The notes under the pieces are model-generated. The model was not told where the DNA came from, made no database searches, and saw only the letters and a program-made list of their open reading frames with translations. The position numbers and the translations under genes are program-made. This document shows positions 7,488 through 16,495 of a stretch of 42,863 nt of DNA, in pieces. Positions within the stretch are counted from its first letter, which is position 1. The number at the start of each line of letters is the position of its first letter. Source of the stretch: Halomonas sp. 54_146 (lineage in GTDB: Bacteria > Pseudomonadota > Gammaproteobacteria > Pseudomonadales > Halomonadaceae); NCBI RefSeq assembly GCF_001507855.1, contig NZ_LGEN01000030.1, forward strand, positions 1 through 42,863, read 5' to 3'.

Positions 7488-9650
7488 TTATCGGTAACCG
7501 GCCCACTTTACCCCAAGGAGGTGATTCACCGCGAGGCGCAGGGCCTTCAACGCGTCGCTGTGTGCACTGGCAAGGGCACTATTTTGAAACGCCCAAGCCG
7601 CCAATTGCTCATGCGCCTGCTGCTGCGGCGCGGTTAACGTGCAGTGGCTGGCTTCCCGGGCTAAGGCTTGCAGAGCCGGGCGAGCAAAGGCAGGGTCGCG
7701 ATGGGCAGTGGCCACATCCTTAATATCCTGCCATTCGCGGGCACTTAGCGGCACGCTCGGCGTTTGGCCGAGCAGCAGCACAACCACCGCCGCGGGCAGC
7801 GAGTTAAGCTCAAACGCGAGCAGGCTGGGCAGCGCTGCCTGAAAGCGCTCGTTGAGATCAGCCAGCACCGCCTCCCCTTCTACATTTAAGGCGCTGGCCA
7901 CCATTACCGCGAATTCACCGGTGGCGGCTTCTCGGGTCATCCCTAAGCGCACAGGGGTAAAGCCTTGAGATAGCCAAAAGCGCAGCAGCGATGCCTCCGC
8001 GCCGAAGGTCGCGCCATAAAGTGCCGCGCCCTGTTGTTTGGCGGCGGCCATATCGTCGTGGAGCAGCACGCTTGCCAGGCCTTGGCGACGCCGCTCCGGG
8101 TGAGAGGCAATACGCACCACTCGCCGCCAGCGGGCGGTCAGCGCCTCACGGCTACCGGCGTGGGTCGCCAGCGATTGCGCTAACAAATGCCCTTGTGGGC
8201 GGCGCTCGCCGCGGGCAACCAGGTCGGCAAGGGCTGGCTCAAAGCCGCCCTCTTCACCGGTGACCAACACCGCTTGAGGCTCGCCTGCCTGCTCAAGCAT
8301 GCGTAGCTGGGTGCCTGGGCCATCAAGCAGCTGGCGCAGGTCGTTGGGAGAAGTGCGATAGTGCGACTGCACCAACAGGCCAAACAGCTTTTCCAAGGTA
8401 GCGTCTTGCTGGGCAAGCCAAGCACGGTCGATCAGTTTAGATACAGGCGCACAAACGGCTTGCTGTTGAGTAATCGGCAGCGGCGCTTTTAACAGCAGCA
8501 GTTGATTGACCATTGTTTCCAATGGATCACCGCTACTCCAGCGGATAGGAGCGCTAAGTTTCAGCGCTTTCCATTGTGGTGTCAGCCGGTCAAGGGTGTC
8601 GCGAAAGCGCAGCGCAAAGCCACGGCCGGAGCCTTCATAGCCGTGCACCGTGGTGGCAAAAGCAATGCGCGAGAAGGCGGTGAGCCACTGCCCGAGAAGC
8701 GCCGCGGGAATCGCTGCCGCCTCATCGACCATTAAATAGCTGCCATCACCGCCCTGCTGCTGGGCGTTGATCTGCTCGGTTAGCGCATCCGGCGGTAAAA
8801 AAATCAGCTCGCTGCCCTGAGCCAGTACAAAGTGGCTTGGGGTGACTCGGCGGCCGTGCGGGCAGAGTATGGCTACCCGCTCGAATACGCTCTCCACCGC
8901 ACTCAGCCGTGGCGCGGTGAGCACTATGCGTTGGGTTTTGTTCGCTAACAGCCGTGCGCAAGCAATGCCGAGTGCGGCACTTTTGCCGCGCCCGCGGTCG
9001 GCGGTTATTACCAGCGGGCGTCTACGTTTTAAGCCCACCAACTGCTTAACTGCCTGCGCCTGATCGGTGGTTAAACAGTCGTCGTCACCACTTCCAGTGT
9101 CATCTGCTTTGCGTAAAGGCAGCCGAGGCAGATGCAGCGTCTGGCCTACGTTCCAACGCGCTACGTTCCAACGAGCTACCTGGGGCGAGCCCTGCAACTG
9201 ACGCGCTAAGCGCGCTAGGTAGTGGCAGGTCAAATCCGACCAGTGCCAGGGGTGATCTGCAAAGCGGGCATAGTCTGGGTCGGGGGCACTCCCCCACGAG
9301 TGCGGTGTCATCAACACCAGTAATCCACCGGCGGTGATGGTTCCCGCCAACGCCCCCAGGGCTTCCGGGGCAAACCCGGTGCTGTGGGTGTCGAGCACTA
9401 CCAGCTGGTGTTCAGCCCCCAGGCGCGTGCGCGCCTTGCGTGGTGAGAGGTCCTCACCCCCCACCCACAGCGGTGCCTGCCAGGGGTGGGCTTGCCATAA
9501 CGCCTGCGCAAGGGTTTGGCATTGCTGGGCATCGCCGCTTAGCCACACCAGCTGGCGCCAGCGGCGACGGGCTAAGCGCTGCGCATGATGAACCAGGGCG
9601 GCCACCAGCCGTAGCTGCTGCTGATTTCCCAGCGCAGGTTTTTTTAACAC
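7488..9650 (-). CDS. tmcA: tRNA(Met) cytidine acetyltransferase TmcA
   Basis: This 720-aa protein makes N4-acetylcytidine at the wobble position of elongator tRNA-Met, using acetyl-CoA and ATP/GTP hydrolysis. The order of domains is standard: N-terminal DUF1726-like part, RecD-like helicase core with Walker A TADRGRGKS (about residues 216-224) and Walker B YLMVDEAAAIP, then a GNAT acetyltransferase (RVVRIASHPERRRQGLASVLL) and a C-terminal tRNA-binding tail. The start is GTG with GGAG 10 nt upstream. Residues 158-167 (VARWN-VARWN) are an in-frame 15-bp duplication in the linker before the helicase core. Confidence 0.95.
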   Translation of the reverse strand: MLKKPALGNQQQLRLVAALVHHAQRLARRRWRQLVWLSGDAQQCQTLAQALWQAHPWQAPLWVGGEDLSPRKARTRLGAEHQLVVLDTHSTGFAPEALGALAGTITAGGLLVLMTPHSWGSAPDPDYARFADHPWHWSDLTCHYLARLARQLQGSPQVARWNVARWNVGQTLHLPRLPLRKADDTGSGDDDCLTTDQAQAVKQLVGLKRRRPLVITADRGRGKSAALGIACARLLANKTQRIVLTAPRLSAVESVFERVAILCPHGRRVTPSHFVLAQGSELIFLPPDALTEQINAQQQGGDGSYLMVDEAAAIPAALLGQWLTAFSRIAFATTVHGYEGSGRGFALRFRDTLDRLTPQWKALKLSAPIRWSSGDPLETMVNQLLLLKAPLPITQQQAVCAPVSKLIDRAWLAQQDATLEKLFGLLVQSHYRTSPNDLRQLLDGPGTQLRMLEQAGEPQAVLVTGEEGGFEPALADLVARGERRPQGHLLAQSLATHAGSREALTARWRRVVRIASHPERRRQGLASVLLHDDMAAAKQQGAALYGATFGAEASLLRFWLSQGFTPVRLGMTREAATGEFAVMVASALNVEGEAVLADLNERFQAALPSLLAFELNSLPAAVVVLLLGQTPSVPLSAREWQDIKDVATAHRDPAFARPALQALAREASHCTLTAPQQQAHEQLAAWAFQNSALASAHSDALKALRLAVNHLLGVKWAGYR
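9147..9176. repeat. 15-bp x2 in-frame duplication inside tmcA
   Basis: TACGTTCCAACGCGC is followed directly by TACGTTCCAACGAGC, a 14/15 match. It encodes VARWN twice in a linker. Confidence 0.85.
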
Positions 9651-10050
9651 GTGACGTTTACTCCTGCTTGGCTGTTTGCCATCACGTCATCTGATCACGC
9701 ATTTTGACGTGATTTTTGATGTACCTTTGTTTGATAGCGAGCGCTTAGATTACAACTTTAGTCTAAGCATTTAACTGCTTTCAACGTTTGCGGGCTAACA
9801 AAAAATTAACATTGCCTCTATAAAAATCTATAAGTCACTGTTTATAAAATAAATAGCAGGCGCTCTTGTTAAAACCTCTGGGTCACATTTTTACATTGCC
9901 CACATTGCACCGCAGCGGGTCTTATGTGCTAATTTAGCTCTGCAGTGTTTTAACAACAATGTTTACGTAAACGTAATAATCAGCATTGCACTTTCCTGCA
10001 TTCAGGTAACCAACACTAATAACGCCACACGCCAAACCAGGAAATACATC
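9651..10050. promoter_or_regulatory. 400-bp regulatory region between tmcA and the TRAP operon
   Basis: The region has no gene. A perfect 9-bp inverted repeat (ATCACGTCA at 9681-9689, TGACGTGAT at 9705-9713, 15-nt loop, then TTTT) lies close to the tmcA start and may be an operator or a structured leader. A possible TRAP promoter is TTGCAC (9905-9910), 17 bp, GCTAAT (9928-9933). The palindrome at 9961-9972 lies just downstream of it. The rest is AT-rich with nothing recognised. Confidence 0.5.
9961..9972. promoter_or_regulatory. Palindromic operator GTTTACGTAAAC before the TRAP operon
   Basis: A perfect 12-bp palindrome with TA-rich arms and a central CG, extended by A/T symmetry outside. 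It has the look of a LacI-, GntR- or TetR-type operator and sits 79 bp before the dctP start. No cognate regulator gene is in the neighbourhood. Confidence 0.55.
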
Positions 10051-11154
10051 ATGAAAAAAACGACCAAATTTGTGCTTTCCGGCCTTGCTGCCGGTATTGC
10101 TTTCGCAGCCCTTACGACCACCGCTCAAGCACAGGAAGAGTGGACGATGACCTCGACCTGGCCGGAAAATCTTGATCTGATCAAGATTGACCAGCACTGG
10201 GCTGAGTTGGTCAATAAACTGGCGGGCGACGAACTACAGATTAATTTCCGTGCGGGCGGTACGCTAATGCCTGGCACTGAAGTCTTTGATGCTACTGAAA
10301 CCGGCAGCATTGAAGCCGCTGGCGACTGGCCGGGCTACTGGGCCGGTTTGAACCCCGCCTTCTCACCGCTGGCAACCACTACAAGCCTTTTCAACGCAGT
10401 CGACTACATCAACTGGATTCAGCGTTGGGGCGGCCGCGAGCTGTATCAAGAAATTTACGGCCAATACAACATGGTTTACCTGCCTTACGCAGCGCTAAAC
10501 AATGAATCTGGCTTTATGGGCCGCACGCCAATCGAAAGCATTGCCGACATTGAAGGCAAGCGCCTGCGCCTTTCTGGTCGCGACCAGGGCCGCGTACTTG
10601 AAGAGCTGGGCGGCTCTCAGGTGACCCTCGCGGGCGGCGAAGTGTATCAAGCCATTGAGCGCGGCGTTATCGACGCGGGTGAATTTGCCACCCCAGGCGT
10701 TGATTTCAATGCCGGCTTTGCCGAAGTGGCCGACTACTGGGCAACCCCAGGCTGGCACCAGTCAGCCAGCGTATTTGGCGTCATGATCAATAAAGACGCT
10801 TGGGATGCGCTTTCTGAAGAGACTCAAGAGAAGCTAGAAATTGCCGCTGATGCCACCATGGCCTGGTCACTTGCCTGGTCTGAGCGCGAGTCTACCGAGG
10901 CAACGCAGAAGTTCATTGACGCGGGCGTAACGATCAATCAGTTCTCTGCAGAGGACTTAGCCCGAATTCAGGACATCACTAACGAAGTGATTGTGCGCGG
11001 TGCCTGTGAAAACCAAGACCACGCCAAGGTTTATCATTCCATGGTGACTTACCTGGAAGATTACGCCAAATGGCGTGATGTTTCAGCGCCGTTCAACATG
11101 AGCCGCGTGATGGATAACCTGCCTTCATTGGAAGAAATCGAAGCCTGCCTGTAA
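10051..11154 (+). CDS. dctP: TRAP transporter substrate-binding protein (DctP/TakP type)
   Basis: This 367-aa periplasmic binding protein has a Sec signal peptide cleaved after AQA (about residue 27). It belongs to the DctP family, and its length and the motifs GYWAGLNPAFSPLA, GKRLRLSGRDQGRVLEELGG and VIDAGEFATPGVDFNAGF resemble the TakP branch. That branch binds organic acids through a conserved Arg and sometimes a cation. The ligand is not certain; the neighbouring HisD-family dehydrogenase suggests a sulfonate or related C3/C4 acid. AGGA precedes the ATG. A UUCG hairpin after the gene probably lowers expression of the membrane subunits relative to this protein. Confidence 0.9.
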   Translation: MKKTTKFVLSGLAAGIAFAALTTTAQAQEEWTMTSTWPENLDLIKIDQHWAELVNKLAGDELQINFRAGGTLMPGTEVFDATETGSIEAAGDWPGYWAGLNPAFSPLATTTSLFNAVDYINWIQRWGGRELYQEIYGQYNMVYLPYAALNNESGFMGRTPIESIADIEGKRLRLSGRDQGRVLEELGGSQVTLAGGEVYQAIERGVIDAGEFATPGVDFNAGFAEVADYWATPGWHQSASVFGVMINKDAWDALSEETQEKLEIAADATMAWSLAWSERESTEATQKFIDAGVTINQFSAEDLARIQDITNEVIVRGACENQDHAKVYHSMVTYLEDYAKWRDVSAPFNMSRVMDNLPSLEEIEACL

Positions 11155-11166
11155 GACGTTTCTGCG

Positions 11167-11195
11167 CCGCCCCGGTTCGCCGGGGCGGTTTTTTT
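11167..11195 (+). terminator. UUCG-tetraloop terminator/attenuator between dctP and dctQ
   Basis: CCGCCCCGG (11167-11175) and CCGGGGCGG (11180-11188) enclose the stable loop TTCG and are followed by seven T residues. Since dctQ starts only 23 bp later without an obvious promoter, it likely acts as a partial terminator that keeps the binding protein in excess. Confidence 0.9.
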
Positions 11196-11217
11196 GTGCT
11201 GACCGCGGAGATCTTCC

Positions 11218-11721
11218 ATGAATGCGATTGCCAAGGCGATCGATGCAATTAATGAAGCCTTTGGGCGCATTATCGCCCCATTAATTGCCATCATTACCCT
11301 CATTGTGCTTTTCGACATTGCGTCACGCTTTCTGTTTGGGCGCCCCAGCGACTGGGCCTTTGACGTGACTAAAATGCTCTTTGGTGCTCACTTCATGCTG
11401 ATGGCGGCCTATGGGCTGCGCCACCACGCCCACGTAGAAGTTGACGTACTCAAGCGCCTGCTATCGCGTAAAAAGCAAGCCGTGCTTGAAATAGTGAGTT
11501 ATCTGGTTTTCTTTGTGCCGTTTATCTGGATGCTGCTAACGCTGGGCTGGAGTTTCTTTGAGCGCTCTTGGAGCCGCGGTGAAACCACCTATGGCATGGT
11601 TGCGATTCCGGTGTATCCCATTAAAGGCGTGATTGTGGTCGCCGCAGCGCTGATTTTATTGCAGGCAATTGCCATTGTGCTGCGTGCCATCATGCAGCTT
11701 CGCGAGGAGAAATCAGCATGA
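11218..11721 (+). CDS. dctQ: TRAP transporter small permease subunit DctQ
   Basis: This 167-aa protein has four predicted membrane segments and the DctQ block SRFLFGRPSDWAFDVTKMLFGAHFMLMAAYGLRHHAHVEVDV. It is the small membrane subunit that bridges the binding protein and the large subunit of a tripartite ATP-independent transporter. CGGAG lies upstream, and the stop overlaps the dctM start (ATGA). Confidence 0.92.
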   Translation: MNAIAKAIDAINEAFGRIIAPLIAIITLIVLFDIASRFLFGRPSDWAFDVTKMLFGAHFMLMAAYGLRHHAHVEVDVLKRLLSRKKQAVLEIVSYLVFFVPFIWMLLTLGWSFFERSWSRGETTYGMVAIPVYPIKGVIVVAAALILLQAIAIVLRAIMQLREEKSA

Positions 11722-13049
11722 ACCTAAGCCCTGAATTACTCACGCTGGTTATGTTCGGCGGCTTGCTGGTCGGACTGTTTATGGGCCACCCATTGGCGTT
11801 TGTGCTGGGTGGTGTAGCGGTTATTGGTGCTTTTCTCGGTCCTGGTGAGCGCATTCTCGGCACCTTAATCAATAATATTTTTGGTAACGCCATGGACAAC
11901 TATGTGCTGGTGGCGATACCGCTGTTCATTTTAATGGCGAGGTTTCTGAACGACTCAGGCGTTACCGAGAAAATGTTCGATGCCATGCGCTTATTGTTGG
12001 CTAACCTGCGTGGCGGCTTGGCGCTTACCGTGGTGATTGTCTCGGTGCTGCTAGCGGCCACCACCGGCATTGTCGGTGCCTCGATTGCAGTCATGGGCAT
12101 GATTGCGCTGGTTCCTATGCTCAAGTATGGCTACAACAAAGAGCTTAGCGCTGGCGTCATCATGGCGAGCGGCTGTTTGGGCATTCTTATTCCGCCCAGC
12201 ATTATGCTCATCTTAATGGCCAGCTACTCACCGGTTTCCGTGGGTGCGCTGTTTGCGGGTGCGCTGATTCCCGGCTTGCTGCTCGGCGTGATGTATGCAC
12301 TTTACGTATTGATCATTTGCTATATCAAGCCCAGCTACGGCCCCAAGGTGCCCCCGGAAGAGCGCGCCGAGGTCAGCACGAAGCAGCTGCTTATCATGCT
12401 GGCGAAATACGTCGTACCGCCGATGTCGTTGATTTTGGGCGTACTGGGTGCGCTGTTCACTGGCGTTGCCACAGCTACCGAGGCCTCAGCCATTGGCGTG
12501 TTTATCGCCTTTATCCTGTTTATGATCTTTGGTGACCGCAAAGTAAGCACCTGTTTCTGGACCATGATAGAGGCGGGTAAAACCACCACCATGGTGATGC
12601 TGGTGCTGGTGGGTGCTACGGCCTTTACCGGCGTGTTCTCACGTGGTGGTGGCATGACCGTGATCAGCGAGCTGGTGTTGGCCATGCCGGGTGGCACCAT
12701 TGGCGCGCTGATTCTTATGCTGTTCCTGGTGTTTATTTTGGGCATGTTCCTCGACTGGACCGGCATCGTGCTGCTGAGTTTCCCGATCATGCTGCCGATT
12801 GTCGAAACCATGGGGGTTGATGTGCTGTGGTTCGTGGTCATGGTCGCGGTCGTACTGCAGACCTCGTTTTTGACCCCGCCCTTCGGCTATGCGCTGTTTT
12901 ATTTGAAAGGCGTGGCACCGCCTGGGGTAGAGATTGTCGATCTGTATAAAGCGGTGATCCCGTTTGTCGCGCTGATTTTGCTGGCGTGTGCGTTGATGTC
13001 TTTCTTCCCCTGGCTGATTACCGGCCTGCCTAGCTTGATGCTGGGTTAA
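11718..13049 (+). CDS. dctM: TRAP transporter large permease subunit DctM
   Basis: This 443-aa protein with about 12 membrane segments has typical DctM blocks: GILIPPSIMLILMASYSPVSVGALFAGALIPGL, and the repeat-half LTPPFGYALFYLKGVAPP near the C-terminus. It is the channel subunit driving Na+-coupled uptake of the organic acid delivered by DctP. It is translationally coupled to dctQ, and a terminator-like hairpin follows at 13092-13125. Confidence 0.93.
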   Translation: MNLSPELLTLVMFGGLLVGLFMGHPLAFVLGGVAVIGAFLGPGERILGTLINNIFGNAMDNYVLVAIPLFILMARFLNDSGVTEKMFDAMRLLLANLRGGLALTVVIVSVLLAATTGIVGASIAVMGMIALVPMLKYGYNKELSAGVIMASGCLGILIPPSIMLILMASYSPVSVGALFAGALIPGLLLGVMYALYVLIICYIKPSYGPKVPPEERAEVSTKQLLIMLAKYVVPPMSLILGVLGALFTGVATATEASAIGVFIAFILFMIFGDRKVSTCFWTMIEAGKTTTMVMLVLVGATAFTGVFSRGGGMTVISELVLAMPGGTIGALILMLFLVFILGMFLDWTGIVLLSFPIMLPIVETMGVDVLWFVVMVAVVLQTSFLTPPFGYALFYLKGVAPPGVEIVDLYKAVIPFVALILLACALMSFFPWLITGLPSLMLG

Positions 13050-13091
13050 TAGCCTTTCAACATCCGCTAACATCCATTAACGCCATCATTC

Positions 13092-13130
13092 AACGCCCCG
13101 CCTCGCTATCCGCGGGTGGGGCGTTCTCTT
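13092..13130 (+). terminator. Probable terminator after dctM
   Basis: AACGCCCC (13092-13099) pairs with GGGGCGTT (13118-13125) across an 18-nt loop that can extend the stem. The sequence TTCTCTTT follows. Confidence 0.7.
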
Positions 13131-13177
13131 TGGTCAGCGCGTGCAGCCATGATTAAAAATACCTCTGATCTCTAACA

Positions 13178-13223
13178 ACAAACCTTTCCTTAATCTGACC
13201 ACAAACCCTTCCTTAAATAACAA
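13178..13223. repeat. 23-bp direct repeat before the HisD-like gene
   Basis: ACAAACCTTTCCTTAATCTG plus ACC (13178-13200) is followed immediately by a second copy that starts ACAAACCCTTCCTTAA and then diverges. It lies between the dctM terminator and the dehydrogenase ribosome-binding site. Confidence 0.7.
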
Positions 13224-13250
13224 CATCACAACACTAACAAGGAGCTTTAT

Positions 13251-14561
13251 ATGATTCGCCACCTTAAAACAGTCGCTTCTATCGAAACCCGCGCTGAAGC
13301 CGATCGCCAAGTACGTGAGACTGTCGAAAAGACCCTCGCCGATATCGACGCTAACGGTGATAAAGCGGTACGCGAGCTATCTGAAAAATTTGATAACTGG
13401 TCACCGGCCTCTTTCAGGCTGAGTGACGCAGACATCGCCCAGGCGATGAGCGAAGTGTCAGCGCGTGACCTTGACGACATTCGCTTTGCCCAAGCACAAA
13501 TTCGCCGCTTTGCGGAAGCTCAGCTGGCCTCAATGCAGCCAGTGGAAATAGAGACTCGCCCTGGTGTGGTGCTGGGCCATAAGCATCTGCCGATCAATTC
13601 TGTTGGTTGCTATATTCCAGGCGGCGCTTACCCGATGGTCGCTTCAGCCCACATGAGTGTACTGACGGCAAAAGTCGCCGGCGTGAAACGCGTAATTGCC
13701 GCTGCACCGCCTTATAAAGGCAAACCCCACCCGGCCATTGTCGCCGCTATGCATTTGGCCGGTGCCGATGAAATTCTGGTACTCGGCGGCGTACAAGCGG
13801 TCGGTGCTATGGCGATTGGCACTGACACGATAGAGCCCGTGGATATGCTGGTTGGCCCTGGCAATGCGTTTGTGGCTGAAGCCAAGCGCCAGCTGTTTGG
13901 CCGTGTCGGTATTGATCTCTTCGCTGGTCCGACCGAAACCCTGGTGATTGCCGATGAAAGCGTCGATGGCCTGCTGTGTGCCACCGACCTGCTGGGTCAG
14001 GCTGAACATGGCCCCACTTCGCCAGCGGCGCTGCTGACCAATTCGGAAAAGCTCGCTAACGACACCCTGGCAGCCATTGATGAACTGCTCAAGAAACTGC
14101 CCACGGCCGAGATCGCCCGCCAAGCCTGGGAAGCTCACGGCGAGGTGATTGTTTGCGATAGCCATGAAGAAATGCTGCAGGTCGCTAACGAAATGGCCTA
14201 CGAACATGTGCAGGTGATGACGGAAGACCCAGAGCTTTACCTGGAAAAAATGACCAACTACGGTGCGCTGTTTCTTGGCCCGCGCACCAATGTAGCGTTT
14301 GGCGACAAAGTAATCGGCACCAACCACACGCTGCCGACCAAAAAAGCCGCCCGCTATACCGGCGGCCTGTGGGTAGGTAAGTTTCTTAAAACTTGCACCT
14401 ACCAGCGCGTGCTGACGGATGAGGCTTCCGCTGAAATCGGCAGCTACTGCTCACGGCTATGTGCCTTGGAAGGCTTTGCCGGCCACGGCGAGCAAGCAAA
14501 TGAACGCGTGCGCCGTTATGGCAAGCGCGATGTCGCTTACGCATCCGCAGTAGACGCATGA
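13251..14561 (+). CDS. HisD-family NAD-dependent dehydrogenase, possibly sulfopropanediol dehydrogenase (HpsN)
   Basis: This 436-aa protein belongs to the histidinol dehydrogenase superfamily, zinc enzymes that oxidise a primary alcohol to an acid in two NAD+ steps. The HisD metal ligands are conserved (Q250 and H253 in GQAEHG, D352 in FGDK, H412 in AGHGEQ), as is the catalytic pair E318-H319 in AYEHVQ. No other his gene is nearby and the gene follows a TRAP operon. The HpsN-type member that oxidises (R)-2,3-dihydroxypropane-1-sulfonate to sulfolactate fits this context better than histidine biosynthesis. True substrate unknown; true HisD remains possible. AAGGAG precedes the ATG. Confidence 0.75.
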   Translation: MIRHLKTVASIETRAEADRQVRETVEKTLADIDANGDKAVRELSEKFDNWSPASFRLSDADIAQAMSEVSARDLDDIRFAQAQIRRFAEAQLASMQPVEIETRPGVVLGHKHLPINSVGCYIPGGAYPMVASAHMSVLTAKVAGVKRVIAAAPPYKGKPHPAIVAAMHLAGADEILVLGGVQAVGAMAIGTDTIEPVDMLVGPGNAFVAEAKRQLFGRVGIDLFAGPTETLVIADESVDGLLCATDLLGQAEHGPTSPAALLTNSEKLANDTLAAIDELLKKLPTAEIARQAWEAHGEVIVCDSHEEMLQVANEMAYEHVQVMTEDPELYLEKMTNYGALFLGPRTNVAFGDKVIGTNHTLPTKKAARYTGGLWVGKFLKTCTYQRVLTDEASAEIGSYCSRLCALEGFAGHGEQANERVRRYGKRDVAYASAVDA

Positions 14562-14617
14562 GGCGATAAAACACCCAGCCAACGCTTAAACGGCAGACGA
14601 CACTCCCCCACTACCAT

Positions 14618-14638
14618 GCCCGCTTCGGCGGGCTTTTT
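14618..14638 (+). terminator. UUCG-tetraloop terminator after the HisD-like gene
   Basis: GCCCGC (14618-14623), loop TTCG, GCGGGC (14628-14633) and a run of five T residues. Confidence 0.9.
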
Positions 14639-14769
14639 ACTGACGCATAAGCGATAGGGCGGCGTTGCAAAGCTGCAGTTTGATATCGCTAATGCTACTA
14701 TTCACACCTGTAAGTCTTTCGCATTCGGCGTTTTGCGCGCCAACTTCCGCTGCTGCAAGGAGTGTTCGC

Positions 14770-16458
14770 TTGTCCAGATCCGGCTATCGCGGGCTATTCG
14801 CCTTCCCTTCCTCGCTTAGCCATCGTGCCAACCCTTGGTCGATTGCGCTCATCGCGGTTGCTTTCATCGTTGCACTGCCAGTGCTCGTCGTACTTGCCCA
14901 TATTGCGATGCCCACCGATGGCGTGTGGCAGCACTTGGCCAGCACCGTACTTGGCCGCTACTTAAACAACACCTTTTGGCTGGTGGTGTTTGTGGGTCTT
15001 GGTACATTGATTATCGGCACGGGGACAGCCTGGCTGGTGGTGATGTGCCGTTTTCCCGGCAAGCGCTTATTCGAGTGGGCGCTGCTGCTGCCGCTGGCAG
15101 TGCCTACGTATGTGATTGCCTACGCCTATACGGATTTTCTCCAGTTTGCCGGCCCGTTACAAAGCCTGCTACGCGAGACGTTTGGCTGGGAGTATGGCGA
15201 TTACTACTTTCCTAATGTGCGCTCGCTTGGCGGGGCGGCGACGGTGATCACCCTGGTGCTTTACCCCTACGTTTACCTGCTGGCCCGCGCCTCGTTTTTA
15301 GAGCAGTCTGTCTGCGTGCTGGATGTGGGCCGCACGTTAGGCCGCGGCCCCTGGAAACTGTTTGCCAGCGTTGCCGTTCCACTGGCACGCCCGGCGCTGG
15401 TGGGTGGGGTCTCGCTGGTGTTAATGGAAACACTCAACGAGTTTGGCGCGGTGCAGTTCTTTGGCGTGGATACCTTTACCACGGGCATTTACCGCACCTG
15501 GTTTGGCATGGGTGAGCAGGTAGCGGCGGCTCAGCTGGCGGCGTGCCTGCTTACCTTTGTGATTGTTTTAGTGCTGCTGGAGCGTTGGTCGCGGGGCAAA
15601 CGGCGCTATTTCCATACCACTAATCGCTATCAGCAGTTGCCCGAGTATGCCCTGCACGGGTGGCGTGCCGCCGCAGCGACGCTCGCTTGCCTGCTGCCAG
15701 TGCTCGTCGGCTTTTTACTCCCCAGCGGCATTTTGCTGAATTTGGCGCTGCAAGGCGGCGATTCCTTATGGGGTTCACGCTTTATTGGCTACGCCTGGAA
15801 CAGTTTGGGGCTGGCAACCGTGGCCTCGCTGATCGCCGTGGGGCTGGCGGTGCTGCTGAGCTACGGCGTGCGCATGCACGATACGACGTTTTCAAGGGTG
15901 GCTTCGCGGGTGGCATCTATGGGCTACGCGATTCCAGGCTCGGTGGTCGCAGTGGGCATTTTAATCCCGTTTACTTGGCTGGATAACGCGCTCAACACGT
16001 GGGTGCACAGTCACTATGGCTACATTATTGGCTTAGTGTTCAGCGGGTCGGCGTTTATTCTGCTGTACGCCTATGTGGTGCGCTTTTTGGCCGTTTCGTT
16101 CAATGCCGTTGAGGCAAGCTTAGGCAAGGTGACGCCAAGCATGGATGCCGCCTCGCGCACGCTTGGTCAGACAGCAGGGGGCACCCTGCGCCATATTCAT
16201 ACGCCAATGATGCGCAGCAGCCTGTTGGCAGCGGGAATTTTAGTCTTCGTTGACGTTATGAAGGAGCTGCCAGCCACTATCATTCTGCGCCCCTTTAACT
16301 TTGACACGCTGGCGGTTAGGGCGCATAACCTGGCCTCCGATGAACGCTTGGCCGAGGCATCCACCTCGTCGCTGACCATTGTTGTGGTGGGCATTCTACC
16401 GGTCATTTTACTGAGCATGGCCATGCGCCGAGCGCGGCCCGGCAGCCAGGCCGAATAG
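14770..16458 (+). CDS. fbpB: Ferric-iron ABC transporter permease (FbpB/SfuB type)
   Basis: This 562-aa inner-membrane protein has two fused permease halves of about six membrane segments each. Each half has the EAA-type loop of the Fe3+/thiamine/spermidine permease group (DVGRTLGRGPWKLFASVAVPLARPAL in the first, DAASRTLGQTAGGTLRHIHTPMM in the second). It is the channel for the FbpA/FbpC partners encoded further right. The start is TTG, chosen because AAGGAG lies 7 nt upstream. A longer reading to 14665 would add 35 residues without a ribosome-binding site. It stands alone on its strand, convergent with the ATPase gene. Confidence 0.88.
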   Translation: MSRSGYRGLFAFPSSLSHRANPWSIALIAVAFIVALPVLVVLAHIAMPTDGVWQHLASTVLGRYLNNTFWLVVFVGLGTLIIGTGTAWLVVMCRFPGKRLFEWALLLPLAVPTYVIAYAYTDFLQFAGPLQSLLRETFGWEYGDYYFPNVRSLGGAATVITLVLYPYVYLLARASFLEQSVCVLDVGRTLGRGPWKLFASVAVPLARPALVGGVSLVLMETLNEFGAVQFFGVDTFTTGIYRTWFGMGEQVAAAQLAACLLTFVIVLVLLERWSRGKRRYFHTTNRYQQLPEYALHGWRAAAATLACLLPVLVGFLLPSGILLNLALQGGDSLWGSRFIGYAWNSLGLATVASLIAVGLAVLLSYGVRMHDTTFSRVASRVASMGYAIPGSVVAVGILIPFTWLDNALNTWVHSHYGYIIGLVFSGSAFILLYAYVVRFLAVSFNAVEASLGKVTPSMDAASRTLGQTAGGTLRHIHTPMMRSSLLAAGILVFVDVMKELPATIILRPFNFDTLAVRAHNLASDERLAEASTSSLTIVVVGILPVILLSMAMRRARPGSQAE

Positions 16459-16495
16459 CAAAATAAGCAACAAAAGCCTCCGTCTTTCCAAGCGC

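Noticed and set aside
12335..13073. Two long antisense reading frames in dctM
   Set aside because: Low-complexity mirror of a membrane-protein gene; no start signals and no recognisable domain.
13644..14327. 227-codon antisense frame in the HisD-like gene
   Set aside because: Shadow of a strongly conserved enzyme gene on the other strand.
13251..14561. Histidinol dehydrogenase of histidine biosynthesis
   Set aside because: Not excluded, but no his gene is adjacent and the gene follows a TRAP operon, so a catabolic HisD-family role is preferred.
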